A DNA stretch of 64,000 nt from Pseudoruegeria sp. SHC-113 (GCF_025376885.1 NZ_JAHUBR010000003.1:185930-249929); one strand, 5' to 3'. Positions 34,002-43,284 are shown, numbered from the stretch's first letter. Program-made: numbers and translations. Notes: generated by a model not told the origin, from the sequence alone.

Positions 34002-34724
34002 ATGTCTGACGACACGCAGCATCCTTCCGGCGCGCCGTGGCGCAACTTCTACGGCCGGTTCCGCGGCAAGACGCTGCGCGACAGCCAGAAGACCTATCTC
34101 GACGAAGATCTCGCCGCGCTCTCGCCGGGGGCCGTGGGCTGGGAGGAAAACCCCGACCGCACACCGCTGGACCTGAAGCAGGTGTTTCCGGACAAGGAAG
34201 AGATCTGGCTCGAGGTCGGCTTTGGTGGCGGCGAGCATATGGTGCATCAGGCGGCGCTGAACCCGAACGTGGGTTTCATCGGCTGCGAGCCTTTCATCAA
34301 CGGCGTGGCGATGCTTCTGGGCAAGATCCGCAGCGCCGAAGTGGAGAACGTGAAGGTGCACCCCGGCGACGTGCGCGACATGTTCGACGTGCTGCCCGAG
34401 GCCAGCATCTCCCGCGCGTTTCTGCTTTACCCGGACCCCTGGCCCAAGAAACGCCACCACCGCCGCCGCTTCGTGACGCCCGATCACCTTGACCCGCTCG
34501 CCCGCGTTCTGAAGCCCGGCGCGATCTTCCGGGTGGCGACGGACATTCCCGACTACGTGCGCCAGACGCTGGAGCAGGTCGCCACGCGGCCCGACTTCGA
34601 ATGGCTGGCCGAGGGGCCAGAGGATTGGCGCAAGCCCTGGGGCGACTGGATCTCGACCCGCTACGAGCAGAAGGCCCTGCGCGAAGGGCGCACGCCCCAT
34701 TACCTGACCTTCCGCAGGCTCTGA
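34002..34724 (+). CDS. trmB: tRNA (guanine-N7-)-methyltransferase
   Basis: This 240-residue class I SAM methyltransferase makes m7G46 in tRNA. Visible motifs: EVGFGGGEHMVH (SAM), GCEPFINGVAML, YPDPWPKKRHHRRRFV (signature) and WISTRYEQKALREGR. The ATG at 34002 is chosen over an upstream TTG because TrmB proteins begin with this acidic/polar stretch. Confidence 0.95.
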   Translation: MSDDTQHPSGAPWRNFYGRFRGKTLRDSQKTYLDEDLAALSPGAVGWEENPDRTPLDLKQVFPDKEEIWLEVGFGGGEHMVHQAALNPNVGFIGCEPFINGVAMLLGKIRSAEVENVKVHPGDVRDMFDVLPEASISRAFLLYPDPWPKKRHHRRRFVTPDHLDPLARVLKPGAIFRVATDIPDYVRQTLEQVATRPDFEWLAEGPEDWRKPWGDWISTRYEQKALREGRTPHYLTFRRL

Positions 34725-34729
34725 GGGCA

Positions 34730-34772
34730 GGGCCGGGGCTCTGCCCCGGACCCCGGGATATTTTCAGAACAA
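34730..34772 (+). repeat. Dispersed intergenic repeat, also terminator-like, after trmB
   Basis: CCGGGGC-TCT-GCCCCGG (34733-34749) is a 7-bp hairpin followed by ACCCCGGGATATTTTCAGAA. It shares the GGGCTCTGCCCC and GGGATATTTT blocks with the copy near 9781 and relates to those at 45974 and 47858. Confidence 0.65.
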
Positions 34773-34836
34773 TGTGGGCGCGGTGGCGCTGCGGGATGCT
34801 ATCATGGCGGTATTTCTGATGAAGGAATGACCGTCT

Positions 34837-35898
34837 ATGGCGAAATTTCGCATGATCAATTGCCACGTGCATACGTTCACAACCGCCCATTCGCCGAAGT
34901 ATTACCCGGCCAAGGCGGTCTACCTGTTCCGCGTGTTTCCATGGCTCGTGCAGGTGCTGCGCTGGCTGGTGGGGCTGGTGCGGGGCGGCGCGCTCTACGA
35001 TTGGCTCGTGCGGATGGAGAATTTCCACCGCACCGGCGGGCGCACGAGCCAGCTTGAGGTCTTCAAGGAGGTGGTGCGCTATTATCCGCGCGAGACGCGG
35101 TTTGTTGTCTTGCCGATGGATATGGCGCTGATCGGCCATGGCCCGGTTGAGGAGGACATCGCGGCGCAGCATGACGGGCTGGCGGCGCTGGCGCGTGACT
35201 CCGTTTACGGCGCGCAGGTGATCCCCTTTGCGACCGTCTTTCCCGACCGGCCCGGCGCGTTTGCGGAGTTGCGTCGTTGTGTGGAGGAGCATGGGTTTCG
35301 CGGGGTGAAGCTTTATCCGAAGCTCGGCTTTCACCCCAACCACCCGGTGCTGCGCGATGAGGTCTACCCGTTCTGCCTGGAGCACAACCTGCCTATCCTC
35401 TCCCATTGCTCGCGCGGGGGCGTGCGCGGCAAGGCGATCGGTCAGCGGCTGGCGGATGAATACACGAGCCCCGAGGCCTACCTGCCGGTGATGGCGAAAT
35501 ACCCCGATCTGCGGATTTGCCTGGCCCATTTCGGCGGCGACACCGACTGGCGCGCCTATCTCTGCGACGGCATCGATCCCCATGTTCCAAAGGCGCGCAA
35601 GGAGAATTGGGTGACGCTGATTTCCGACATGATCGAAAGCGGCGACTTCCCGAACCTTTACACCGATATTTCCTACACGATCTTCAAGTTCGACGATTAC
35701 GCGCCGCTGCTGTCGCTGCTGCTGGAGAAACCCGGCCTCGCGGAGAAGGTGCTGTTTGGGTCGGATTTCTACATGACCCGGCAGGAGGCGCTTTCGGAGC
35801 GCGCGGTTTCGATCCGGCTACGCAAGGTTCTGGGGGAGGCGATGTTTGCCAGGATCGCCAGCGAGAACCCGGAGCGCTGGCTGGGCTACGTGCCGTAG
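34837..35898 (+). CDS. Amidohydrolase-family (Amidohydro_2) protein
   Basis: This 353-residue TIM-barrel hydrolase has the N-terminal metal pair in NCHVHTF, barrel motifs GVKLYPKLGF, LSHCSRGG, CLAHFGGDTDW and the final GSDFYMTRQEAL. A hydrophobic stretch after residue 27 (KAVYLFRVFPWLVQVLRW) is unusual and suggests membrane contact. The family includes decarboxylases and ester hydrolases; the substrate is unknown. No partner gene is adjacent. Confidence 0.78.
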   Translation: MAKFRMINCHVHTFTTAHSPKYYPAKAVYLFRVFPWLVQVLRWLVGLVRGGALYDWLVRMENFHRTGGRTSQLEVFKEVVRYYPRETRFVVLPMDMALIGHGPVEEDIAAQHDGLAALARDSVYGAQVIPFATVFPDRPGAFAELRRCVEEHGFRGVKLYPKLGFHPNHPVLRDEVYPFCLEHNLPILSHCSRGGVRGKAIGQRLADEYTSPEAYLPVMAKYPDLRICLAHFGGDTDWRAYLCDGIDPHVPKARKENWVTLISDMIESGDFPNLYTDISYTIFKFDDYAPLLSLLLEKPGLAEKVLFGSDFYMTRQEALSERAVSIRLRKVLGEAMFARIASENPERWLGYVP

Positions 35899-35980
35899 GT
35901 GGCGCGCGCAGAAGGGCAGTGGACCGGCCCCGGCGGTTGCGCTATCAGGTGCGGGATTTTCTGAACGCGAAGGATAGAAG

Positions 35981-37333
35981 ATGTCCGGCCACGGCACGCC
36001 CATTCCGATGACCTCCCGCAAGTGCGGCCCCCTGAAAGGCGAGGCGCGCGTGCCTGGGGACAAGTCGATCTCGCACCGCTCGCTGATCCTTGGCGCGCTG
36101 GCCGTTGGCGAGACGCAGATCTCGGGGCTGCTCGAGGGTGAGGACGTGCTGGACACAGCTAAAGCCATGCGCGCCTTCGGGGCGGAGGTCGTGGATCATG
36201 GCGGCGGCAACTGGAGCGTGCACGGCGTGGGCGTGGGTGGTTTTGCCGAGCCCGAGAACGTGATCGATTGCGGCAACTCCGGTACCGGCGTGCGGCTGAT
36301 CATGGGGGCGATGGCGACGACGCCGATCACCGCGACCTTCACCGGCGATGCCTCGCTGAACAAGCGCCCGATGGCGCGGGTGACGGACCCGATCGCGCTT
36401 TTTGGCGCGCAGAGCTATGGCCGCTCTGGCGGCCGTCTGCCGATGACGATTGTGGGCGCGCAGAGCCCTGTGCCAGTCACCTACACCACGCCGATGCCCT
36501 CGGCGCAGGTGAAATCTGCCGTGCTGCTGGCGGGGCTCAACGCGCCGGGCCAGACCGTGGTGATCGAGGCCGAGGCCACGCGCGATCACACCGAGCGGAT
36601 GCTGGCGGGTTTCGGCGCGGAGATCACCGTGGAAGACGTGCCCGAGGGCCGCAAGATCACGCTCACCGGCCAGCCCGAGCTGAAGCCGCAGGTAATCGCC
36701 GTGCCGCGCGATCCGTCTTCTGCCGCCTTCCCCGTCTGCGCCGCGCTGATCGTGGAAGGCTCTGACGTGCTGGTGCCGAACATTGGGCTTAACCCGACCC
36801 GCGCCGGGCTCTTCACCACGCTGCGCGAGATGGGCGCGGATCTGACCTATGAGAACGAGCGCGAAGAGGGCGGCGAGCCCGTGGCCGATCTGCGCGCGAA
36901 GTTCTCGCCCGATATGATGGGCATCGACGTGGATCCGGCCCGCGCGGCCAGCATGATCGACGAATACCCGATCCTCTCGATCGTCGCGGCTTTCGCGCAG
37001 GGCGACACGGTGATGAAGGGCGTGAAGGAGCTCCGCGTGAAGGAGAGCGACCGGATCGACGCCATGGCCAAGGGCCTGCGCGCCTGTGGCGTGGAGGTCG
37101 AAGAGGGCGAGGACTGGTGGATCGTGAAGGGGCGCGGCCACGGCAATGTGCCCGGCGGCGCGACCTGCGAAAGCCATCTGGATCACCGCATCGCCATGAG
37201 CTTCATGTGCCTTGGCATGGCCGCGGAAAAGCCGGTGAGCGTGGATGATGGCTCGCCCATCGCCACCTCTTTCCCGATCTTCGAGCCGCTGATGGCCGAG
37301 CTTGGCGCGCAGATCGTGCGCAATAACGGTTAA
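35981..37333 (+). CDS. aroA: 5-enolpyruvylshikimate-3-phosphate synthase, class II type
   Basis: This 450-residue two-domain enzyme joins shikimate-3-phosphate and PEP in aromatic amino acid synthesis. [19 protein letters not shown] and [17 protein letters not shown] resemble the Agrobacterium CP4 (class II) type, as do LNPTRAG and [13 protein letters not shown]. The PEP-site loop reads CGNSGTGVR, with Gly where CP4 has the glyphosate-tolerance Ala100. Its stop codon shares TTAA with the convergent isochorismatase gene. Confidence 0.95.
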   Translation: MSGHGTPIPMTSRKCGPLKGEARVPGDKSISHRSLILGALAVGETQISGLLEGEDVLDTAKAMRAFGAEVVDHGGGNWSVHGVGVGGFAEPENVIDCGNSGTGVRLIMGAMATTPITATFTGDASLNKRPMARVTDPIALFGAQSYGRSGGRLPMTIVGAQSPVPVTYTTPMPSAQVKSAVLLAGLNAPGQTVVIEAEATRDHTERMLAGFGAEITVEDVPEGRKITLTGQPELKPQVIAVPRDPSSAAFPVCAALIVEGSDVLVPNIGLNPTRAGLFTTLREMGADLTYENEREEGGEPVADLRAKFSPDMMGIDVDPARAASMIDEYPILSIVAAFAQGDTVMKGVKELRVKESDRIDAMAKGLRACGVEVEEGEDWWIVKGRGHGNVPGGATCESHLDHRIAMSFMCLGMAAEKPVSVDDGSPIATSFPIFEPLMAELGAQIVRNNG

Positions 37334-37941
37334 TCGGCCAGCTTTGCGCCGGCGTTTTGAAGGGCTGCCAATTGGGCGGCCCTTTTCTTTTGCTGCGCGA
37401 ACAGCACGAGCGAGGGGGCAAGCGTGATCTGGTAGCCGCGCTTAAGGGCGGCCAGCGTGGTGGCGCGCACGCAGTGTTCGCCGTCCAGCCCGGTGATGTC
37501 GAGCGTGGCGATGCCCTCCAGCGCTTCTGAGAGCGCTGTGCCGGAGAAGCCGTCCTGCCAGTGTTTGGTGACGATCACGTCGGCGCGGCGGGCGATTTCG
37601 GGGTGCACTTCGGTGTCGGGCTGCCCGGCAAGCCCGGCACCGCCGCCCAAGAGCCGAGCGATCACGGCACCACTGCCGCGCCATTCCTGTTTCAGCGCGA
37701 TGATCCTTGTGCCTGCTTCCGCCGCGTCGATATGCGCCAGAAGGTTTTGGAGCATAAGTTCCGCCTCGGCGTCCTCATAGGCGCCGGAGGCGAGGAAGGC
37801 CGGTTGCATGTCAACCACGAGGATGGCCTTGCCCGTGGCCTCTGCCGGGATTTGCGGGCCGGTGCTGACACGGCGGATGCGCCAGACGGTGGTTGCGAAC
37901 CAGAGCAACAGGGCGAGGGCGGCGAGGCTCAGCCAGATCAT
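37330..37941 (-). CDS. Isochorismatase-like cysteine hydrolase with N-terminal membrane anchor
   Basis: This 203-residue protein starts with a transmembrane segment ([17 protein letters not shown]) and continues with an isochorismatase-like domain. The catalytic triad is present: Asp44 (VVDMQPAF), Lys ([15 protein letters not shown]) and Cys ([11 protein letters not shown]). Such hydrolases act on amides such as nicotinamide or ureido compounds. A membrane-anchored form is uncommon. It overlaps the MarR gene by ATGA and so is under its control. Confidence 0.85.
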   Translation of the reverse strand: MIWLSLAALALLLWFATTVWRIRRVSTGPQIPAEATGKAILVVDMQPAFLASGAYEDAEAELMLQNLLAHIDAAEAGTRIIALKQEWRGSGAVIARLLGGGAGLAGQPDTEVHPEIARRADVIVTKHWQDGFSGTALSEALEGIATLDITGLDGEHCVRATTLAALKRGYQITLAPSLVLFAQQKKRAAQLAALQNAGAKLAD

Positions 37942-38381
37942 CGGGTGTTTTCCTCTTTGAAGGCGGCCAGCACCTGTTCGGTGATACGCAGGGCGGTTTG
38001 GATGTCCTCCGCCGGGAGGGTCTCTGCGATCCGCGCCAGAAGCGCCTGTTCGCGCGCGCGGACGGATTCGATCAGCGCCGTGCCCTCCTCGGTGAGGTGG
38101 AAGAGCGGGGAGCGTTTGCTGGCGGGGTTGGGGCGGGCCTCGGCGAAGCGCGCGGCCGCCACCTCGTTGACCATCAGCTGCACGTACTGCCGCTGGATCT
38201 CCAGATGGCGGGCGATGGTGGGCACGGTCGAAGGGCCAAGATCGTGGAGCGCTTCCAGCACGGCACGCATCCGCACGGTGAGCCCGGCAGGCAGGGCGGC
38301 GGCAACGGCTTTCTCGACTTCCTGATGCAGGGGGCGGGAGAGCCAGACGAGGCAGTAGAGGGGATCGGTGGTAGCTATCAT
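37938..38381 (-). CDS. MarR-family transcriptional regulator
   Basis: This 147-residue winged-helix protein has the MarR pattern TVPTIARHLEIQRQYVQLMVNE (recognition helix), wing ASKRSPLFHLTEEG and dimerisation helices at both ends. It is first in a two-gene operon with the isochorismatase-like gene. Two palindromes around its start codon are probable self-binding sites. The inducer is unknown. Confidence 0.88.
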   Translation of the reverse strand: MIATTDPLYCLVWLSRPLHQEVEKAVAAALPAGLTVRMRAVLEALHDLGPSTVPTIARHLEIQRQYVQLMVNEVAAARFAEARPNPASKRSPLFHLTEEGTALIESVRAREQALLARIAETLPAEDIQTALRITEQVLAAFKEENTR

Positions 38382-38417
38382 GACAATAGAAGTGTCATAA
38401 TGACATGTATAATGTCA
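38380..38417. promoter_or_regulatory. Double palindrome at the MarR gene start
   Basis: ATGACA-N7-TGTCAT (38380-38398) covers the start codon of the MarR gene, and TGACAT-N5-ATGTCA (38401-38417) follows 2 bp further upstream. Both share the half-site TGTCA/TGACA. This fits tandem MarR dimers that block transcription and initiation. Confidence 0.7.
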
Positions 38418-38490
38418 ATATTGAGAGTGGCGCCTGCCGGGATCAGGGCTTAGGGAACAAGGAGCGCAGTTCAGGGGATGAGGAAAGCCC

Positions 38491-39102
38491 ATGCAGTTCA
38501 CCGTGGCAATCGACGGGCCGGCAGCGGCTGGCAAGGGCACGATCTCCAAGGCCGTGGCGGCGCATTTCGGCTTCGCGCATCTGGACACAGGGCTTCTGTA
38601 TCGCGCCACCGGACGGCGGGTTCTGGACGGCGACACGCCGCTTGAAGCCGCGCAGGCCCTACGCCCTGAAGATCTGGCGCGTGACGATCTGCGCACCGGC
38701 GGGGTGGCCGAAGCCGCAAGCAAGGTTGCCGTGGTTCCCGAGGTGCGCGCCGCGCTGGTGGACTTCCAGCGCAGCTTTGCGCGCCGGGACGGGGGCGCGG
38801 TGCTGGACGGGCGTGACATCGGCACGGTGATCTGCCCCGCTGCAGAAGTGAAGCTCTTCGTCACGGCCTCGGCCGAAGTGCGCGCGGCACGGCGGTTTGA
38901 AGAGCTGAAGCTCACCGATCCGGCGCTGACGCTGGCGCAGGTGCTGGCCGATGTGCGCGTGCGGGATGAACGCGACTCCTCTCGTGCGGAAGCCCCGCTG
39001 AAACCGGCGCAAGATGCCATCCTGCTCGACACTTCGGATCTGAGCATCGAGGCCGCCGTTGCGCAGGCCATTGCCCAAGTAAGCGCCGCTTTGCCGGGCT
39101 GA
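38491..39102 (+). CDS. cmk: Cytidylate kinase
   Basis: This 203-residue nucleoside monophosphate kinase phosphorylates CMP/dCMP. P-loop GPAAAGKGT (9-17), [21 protein letters not shown] and [13 protein letters not shown] (lid Arg residues) are all present. In related genomes aroA, cmk, rpsA and ihfB are consecutive; here several genes are interposed. Confidence 0.95.
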   Translation: MQFTVAIDGPAAAGKGTISKAVAAHFGFAHLDTGLLYRATGRRVLDGDTPLEAAQALRPEDLARDDLRTGGVAEAASKVAVVPEVRAALVDFQRSFARRDGGAVLDGRDIGTVICPAAEVKLFVTASAEVRAARRFEELKLTDPALTLAQVLADVRVRDERDSSRAEAPLKPAQDAILLDTSDLSIEAAVAQAIAQVSAALPG

Positions 39103-39160
39103 TCCGGCCGCGCCCGGCTCGAAAGCTGCCCCGGGGTTGCGATTTCGCGCGCGCTGTGAT

Positions 39161-39180
39161 TGTTACGTTATAACATTACA
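39161..39180. promoter_or_regulatory. Zur-box-like palindrome before the COG0523 gene
   Basis: TGTTACGTTATAACATTACA contains GTTACGTTATAACATTAC, which matches its own reverse complement at 14 of 18 positions and resembles the alphaproteobacterial Zur consensus centred on GTTATAAC. It ends 16 bp before the start codon, where a zinc-loaded repressor would block transcription. Confidence 0.75.
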
Positions 39181-39196
39181 AGCGCGAGGCTTCCCC

Positions 39197-40399
39197 ATGA
39201 CCGATTCCCGTCTGCCCGTTACCGTTCTGTCCGGCTTCCTCGGTGCCGGAAAAACCACGCTGCTGAACCACGTGCTCAACAACCGCGAGGGGCGCAAGGT
39301 CGCCGTGATCGTGAACGACATGAGCGAGGTGAACATCGACGCCGATCTCGTGCGCGACGGCGCAGAGCTTTCGCGCACCGACGAAAAGCTCGTGGAAATG
39401 ACGAACGGCTGCATCTGCTGCACCCTGCGCGACGATCTGTTGCTGGAAGTGCGGCGGCTGGCCGATGAGGGGCGGTTTGACTCGCTGCTGATCGAAAGCA
39501 CCGGCATTGCCGAGCCGCTCCCCGTGGCGGCGACCTTCGATTTCCGCGATGAGGCGGGGCAGAGCCTTTCGGATGTGGCGCGGCTGGATACAATGGTCAC
39601 CGTGGTGGATGCGGTGAACCTGCTGAAGGATTTCAGCAGCCATGATTTTCTGGGCGACCGCGGCGAATCCCTCGGCCCCGAAGATGACCGCACGCTGGTC
39701 ACCCTGCTTACCGAGCAGATTGAATTTGCCGATGTGATCGTGCTGAACAAGGTCACTGATGCGGGGCCGGCACAGGCGCAGGCGGCGCTGATGATCATCA
39801 AGGCGCTAAACCCGGATGCCCGCGTGATCCAGACGGATCATTCCGTGGTGGGCACCGGTGATATCCTCGACACCGGCCTGTTCGATTTCTACAAGGCGCA
39901 GGAGCACCCGCTCTGGGCCAAGGAGCTTTATGGCTTTGCGCATCATGTGCCGGAGACGGAGGAATACGGGATTTCCTCCTTCGTCTACCGCGCCCGCGCG
40001 CCCTTTGATCCGGTGAAGATCGAGCGCCTGCTCAACGGCGATCTGCCCGGCGTGATCCGCGCCAAAGGGCATTTCTGGCTTGCGACACGGCCCGATTGGG
40101 CGGTGGAGTTCTCGCTCGCCGGGGCGATTTCCTCGCTCAAGCCGTTGGGGCGCTGGTGGGCGGCCGTGCCGGAGCCCCACTGGCCCACGCACCCCGAGGC
40201 ACAGGCCGAGCGGCTGAGCAATTGGGACGAGGCCTTCGGCGATCGCCGTCAGGAGCTTGTGTTCATCGGGGCCAGCCTCGATGAGCCTTCCTTGCGGGCC
40301 CGACTCGATGCCTGCCTCGTGGAGGCCGACAGTTTTGAGCCCGCGCGCTGGGCCGGAATGGCCGATCCCTTCCCCGGCTGGGGCCGGGAGGTGGCCTGA
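39197..40399 (+). CDS. COG0523 GTPase, probable zinc metallochaperone (ZigA/YciC-like)
   Basis: This 400-residue G3E GTPase has P-loop GFLGAGKT (13-20), the metal-binding Cys-x-Cys-Cys motif (GCICC, residues 71-75), [12 protein letters not shown] and the base motif LNKVTDA. The CobW_C domain follows ([14 protein letters not shown] ... HFWLATRPD). Family members deliver zinc to enzymes under zinc starvation; the Zur-like box upstream supports this. The start at 39197 is the first ATG after the box. Confidence 0.9.
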   Translation: MTDSRLPVTVLSGFLGAGKTTLLNHVLNNREGRKVAVIVNDMSEVNIDADLVRDGAELSRTDEKLVEMTNGCICCTLRDDLLLEVRRLADEGRFDSLLIESTGIAEPLPVAATFDFRDEAGQSLSDVARLDTMVTVVDAVNLLKDFSSHDFLGDRGESLGPEDDRTLVTLLTEQIEFADVIVLNKVTDAGPAQAQAALMIIKALNPDARVIQTDHSVVGTGDILDTGLFDFYKAQEHPLWAKELYGFAHHVPETEEYGISSFVYRARAPFDPVKIERLLNGDLPGVIRAKGHFWLATRPDWAVEFSLAGAISSLKPLGRWWAAVPEPHWPTHPEAQAERLSNWDEAFGDRRQELVFIGASLDEPSLRARLDACLVEADSFEPARWAGMADPFPGWGREVA

Positions 40400-40400
40400 G

Positions 40401-40649
40401 ATGGCATGTCGCAATCTCGCCTCCACCCTGCCGCGCCGCCGCCGGTCGGTTGACCCGATGCGCGCCTATGATGCGCTGCCCGCCGAACTGCGCGGCTGGC
40501 TGGCAGAGGCGGCCCTGCCGTGGTCGGCGCATTCGGCGCAGCGGATCTGGAAACAGGCCGTCGCGCGTGGCGGGCCTTCGGAAGCGCTGGCGGCCTTGCA
40601 ACGCGCCGAGGCGGCAGCACTGGCGCGGGACGCCGCGCGCAGCCTTTAA
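40401..40649 (+). CDS. Small conserved protein (DUF6525-like)
   Basis: This 82-residue basic, Ala/Arg-rich protein contains YDALPAELRGWLAEAALPWS and QRIWKQAVARGG, a pattern seen in short Rhodobacteraceae proteins of unknown role. It starts immediately after the COG0523 stop codon (1-bp gap) and is thus probably co-expressed under zinc control. Its stop shares TTAA with the convergent GNAT gene. Confidence 0.65.
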   Translation: MACRNLASTLPRRRRSVDPMRAYDALPAELRGWLAEAALPWSAHSAQRIWKQAVARGGPSEALAALQRAEAAALARDAARSL

Positions 40650-41074
40650 GGCTTCGGCGCAATCCACTCCATGGCTCGATAGGGCAAGCCCTCTTTCTCG
40701 TAGGGATCCCCAAAGGGGGCAAACCCGCGTTTGGCGTAGAAGCCAAGCGCGGTGGCCCGGCCCGAAAGCCAGACGCGCTTATGGCCCGCCGCCACCGCGC
40801 GCCGGAGCGCTTCGCCAAAGAGCGCGCCGCCGCAGCCCTTGCCTTGCGCGTCCGGCAGAGTGGCAAACTTGCGGATCCGCGCGCTGTCGCCATCGTCGTA
40901 GAGGGAAATCACGCTCACCATCCGTTCCCCTAGAAAGCCCCCCAGATGCAGGGCCTCGGCGTCGTTCTCCACCTTGCTGAAGCTGCGCGGATGATCGGGC
41001 CAGAGCACCGCCTGACGGATGTCGAGCGTCGCTTCTGCGCTGATCTCGGCGATGTGGAAAGGGGCAGGGGGCAT
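40646..41074 (-). CDS. GNAT-family N-acetyltransferase
   Basis: This 142-residue acetyltransferase has the acetyl-CoA loop LPDAQGKGCGGALF and the late strand FYAKRGFAPFGDPYEKEGLP. The acceptor is unknown. The ATG at 41074 is chosen since residues before it (from 41134) look unlike the family. Confidence 0.82.
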   Translation of the reverse strand: MPPAPFHIAEISAEATLDIRQAVLWPDHPRSFSKVENDAEALHLGGFLGERMVSVISLYDDGDSARIRKFATLPDAQGKGCGGALFGEALRRAVAAGHKRVWLSGRATALGFYAKRGFAPFGDPYEKEGLPYRAMEWIAPKP

Positions 41075-41178
41075 CGGGGGGCTCCGGCACATGAGGCAAA
41101 AGGGGGGCTTTGGCTGCGCTGATAGCGCAATCACTTCCGTTGCGCCAAGTCATCAAGGGGTTTGCCGGGCCGGCCCCC

Positions 41179-41207
41179 TTGCCAGCAGGGGCGATTCCCC
41201 CTATATC
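41179..41207 (+). promoter_or_regulatory. Promoter of rpsA
   Basis: TTGCCA (41179-41184), a 17-bp spacer and TATATC (41202-41207). The start site would be near 41214, giving a leader of about 160 nt. Confidence 0.6.
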
Positions 41208-41241
41208 CCGCTTGTCCAAAAGGGCGGTCAACGCCACAGAC

Positions 41242-41290
41242 ACAACGAGCAGGGCCGGGCAACCACCGGCCCTTGTTGTTTGTGGGGTGT
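41242..41290 (+). promoter_or_regulatory. Structured leader of rpsA
   Basis: AGGGCCGG (41251-41258) pairs with CCGGCCCT (41266-41273), and outer CAAC/GTTG arms can add to it, followed by TTGTTGTTTG. The hairpin lies in the long untranslated leader. It could serve feedback control by S1 protein or attenuation; nothing else is seen in 41075-41377. Confidence 0.4.
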
Positions 41291-41377
41291 CCATCAGCGG
41301 ACCAACTGAAACCGAAAAGACCGGCGGAGACAACCGCGCGGCCAGCTAAAACACTAGTAAAGGAAACCTGAGACCAC

Positions 41378-43057
41378 ATGGCTCAAAACGCATCCATGGA
41401 GGAATTCGAAGCCCTCCTCGCAGAAAGCTTCGAGATCGACACCCCGGACGAAGGTTCGGTTGTCAAAGGCAAGGTTCTGGCGATCGAAGCCGGCCAAGCC
41501 ATCATCGACGTCGGCTACAAAATGGAAGGCCGCGTTGATCTGAAAGAATTCGCAAACCCCGGTGAAGCCCCTGAAATCGCTGTTGGCGACGAAGTGGAAG
41601 TGTATCTCGACCGCGTCGAGAACGCCCGTGGCGAAGCTGTCATTTCCCGTGACAAAGCCCGCCGCGAAGAAGCCTGGGATCGCCTCGAAAAAGCCTATGC
41701 TGACGAAGAGCGCGTTGAAGGCGCCATCTTCGGCCGCGTCAAAGGCGGCTTCACCGTTGATCTCGGCGGCGCCGTGGCCTTCCTGCCCGGCTCCCAAGTC
41801 GACGTGCGCCCCGTGCGCGACGCCGGCCCGCTCATGGGCCTCAAGCAGCCGTTCCAGATCCTCAAGATGGACCGTCGCCGTGGCAACATCGTTGTCTCCC
41901 GTCGCGCGATCCTCGAAGAGTCCCGCGCCGAGCAGCGCGCCGAAGTCATCGGCAAGCTGTCTGAAGGCGATGCGGTTGACGGCGTGGTCAAGAACATCAC
42001 CGAATACGGTGCCTTCGTTGACCTCGGCGGCGTAGACGGCCTGCTGCACGTGACCGACATGGCCTGGCGCCGTGTGAACCACCCCTCCGAGATCCTCTCG
42101 ATCGGCGAGACGGTGAAGGTTCAGGTCATCAAGATCAACAAAGAGACCCACCGTATCTCCCTCGGCATGAAACAGCTGCAGGACGATCCGTGGAACGCAG
42201 TTGAAGCCAAGTACCCGCTGGAGAGCACGCACACTGGCCGCGTGACCAACATCACCGATTACGGCGCCTTCGTGGAGCTGGAGCCGGGCGTTGAAGGCCT
42301 CGTGCACGTGTCCGAAATGTCCTGGACGAAGAAAAACGTCCACCCGGGCAAAATCGTCTCCACCTCCCAGGAAGTGGAAGTCATGGTTCTCGAGATCGAC
42401 ACCGCGAAACGCCGCGTGTCCCTCGGTCTCAAGCAGACCATGCGCAACCCGTGGGAAGTTTTCGCAGAGACGCACCCGGTCGGCACCGAGGTCGAAGGCG
42501 AAGTCAAGAACATCACCGAATTCGGTCTGTTCATCGGCCTCGACAACGACATCGACGGCATGGTTCACCTCTCCGACCTGACCTGGGAAGGCCGTGGCGA
42601 AGACGTGATCGGCGACTACCGCAAAGGCGACATGGTGAAAGCCGTTGTCACCGAGGTGGACGTGGAGAAAGAGCGTATCTCGCTTTCCGTGAAAGCTCTG
42701 GAAGGTGATCCCTTCGCCGAAGCCGTGAACGGCGTGAAGCGTGGCGCGATCATCACCGTGGAAGTGACCGCAATCGAAGATGGCGGCATCGAGGTCTCCT
42801 ACGACGGCATGAAATCCTTCATCCGCCGTTCCGACCTCTCCCGCGACCGTGCCGAGCAGCGCCCCGAGCGCTTCGGCGTTGGCGACAAGGTGGACGTTCG
42901 CGTCACCAACATCGACAGCAAGTCGCGCCGTCTGGGCCTCTCCATCAAGGCCCGCGAGATCGCAGAAGAGAAAGAGGCCGTCGAACAATACGGTTCCTCC
43001 GACTCCGGCGCTTCGCTCGGCGATATCCTTGGTGCCGCTCTGAAGGGCGACAACTAA
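41378..43057 (+). CDS. rpsA: 30S ribosomal protein S1
   Basis: This 559-residue protein has six S1 RNA-binding repeats, the full set of Gram-negative S1 (roughly 25-90, 108-172, 193-261, 278-348, 365-435 and 452-520). Repeated patterns GVVKNITEYGAFVDLGGVDG, then GRVTNITDYGAFVEL and GEVKNITEFGLFIGL show the tandem domains. It brings structured mRNAs to the ribosome. Codon use is noticeably biased compared with neighbours, as expected for high expression. Confidence 0.97.
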   Translation: MAQNASMEEFEALLAESFEIDTPDEGSVVKGKVLAIEAGQAIIDVGYKMEGRVDLKEFANPGEAPEIAVGDEVEVYLDRVENARGEAVISRDKARREEAWDRLEKAYADEERVEGAIFGRVKGGFTVDLGGAVAFLPGSQVDVRPVRDAGPLMGLKQPFQILKMDRRRGNIVVSRRAILEESRAEQRAEVIGKLSEGDAVDGVVKNITEYGAFVDLGGVDGLLHVTDMAWRRVNHPSEILSIGETVKVQVIKINKETHRISLGMKQLQDDPWNAVEAKYPLESTHTGRVTNITDYGAFVELEPGVEGLVHVSEMSWTKKNVHPGKIVSTSQEVEVMVLEIDTAKRRVSLGLKQTMRNPWEVFAETHPVGTEVEGEVKNITEFGLFIGLDNDIDGMVHLSDLTWEGRGEDVIGDYRKGDMVKAVVTEVDVEKERISLSVKALEGDPFAEAVNGVKRGAIITVEVTAIEDGGIEVSYDGMKSFIRRSDLSRDRAEQRPERFGVGDKVDVRVTNIDSKSRRLGLSIKAREIAEEKEAVEQYGSSDSGASLGDILGAALKGDN

Positions 43058-43084
43058 GGCCATCCGGCACTGACATGATCTTCG

Positions 43085-43113
43085 AAACGGCCCTGCGAAA
43101 GCGGGGCCGTTTT
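43085..43113 (+). terminator. Terminator after rpsA
   Basis: AAACGGCCC (43085-43093) and GGGCCGTTT (43104-43112) form a 9-bp stem ending in a short T-run. Confidence 0.82.
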
Positions 43114-43256
43114 GCGTTTGGCGGGGCCGAATCATGGGCGACGCTGGGGCAGGCTGCGCGGCACGCAGCAGGCACAAAGCGCCCGCGCGAGCAGCAATCC
43201 GCCCAGACTTCGCTGGTTTCGTGAAAGAAATTGGGCGCTTAGCCCAAAGCCGGTGT

Positions 43257-43284
43257 TTGTCGGTGCGGTTTTTCCGCGTATAGT
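43257..43284 (+). promoter_or_regulatory. Promoter of ihfB
   Basis: TTGTCG (43257-43262), a 16-bp spacer and TATAGT (43279-43284). AAGGAGG at 43331 precedes the ATG. The remaining part of 43114-43344 shows no gene. Confidence 0.5.

Noticed and set aside
41135..41377. Small open frames in the rpsA leader
   Set aside because: They have no RBS and no recognisable pattern, and they overlap promoter and hairpin elements.
41354..43177. 607-residue open frame antisense to rpsA
   Set aside because: It mirrors the rpsA codon pattern exactly and has no recognisable domain or RBS.
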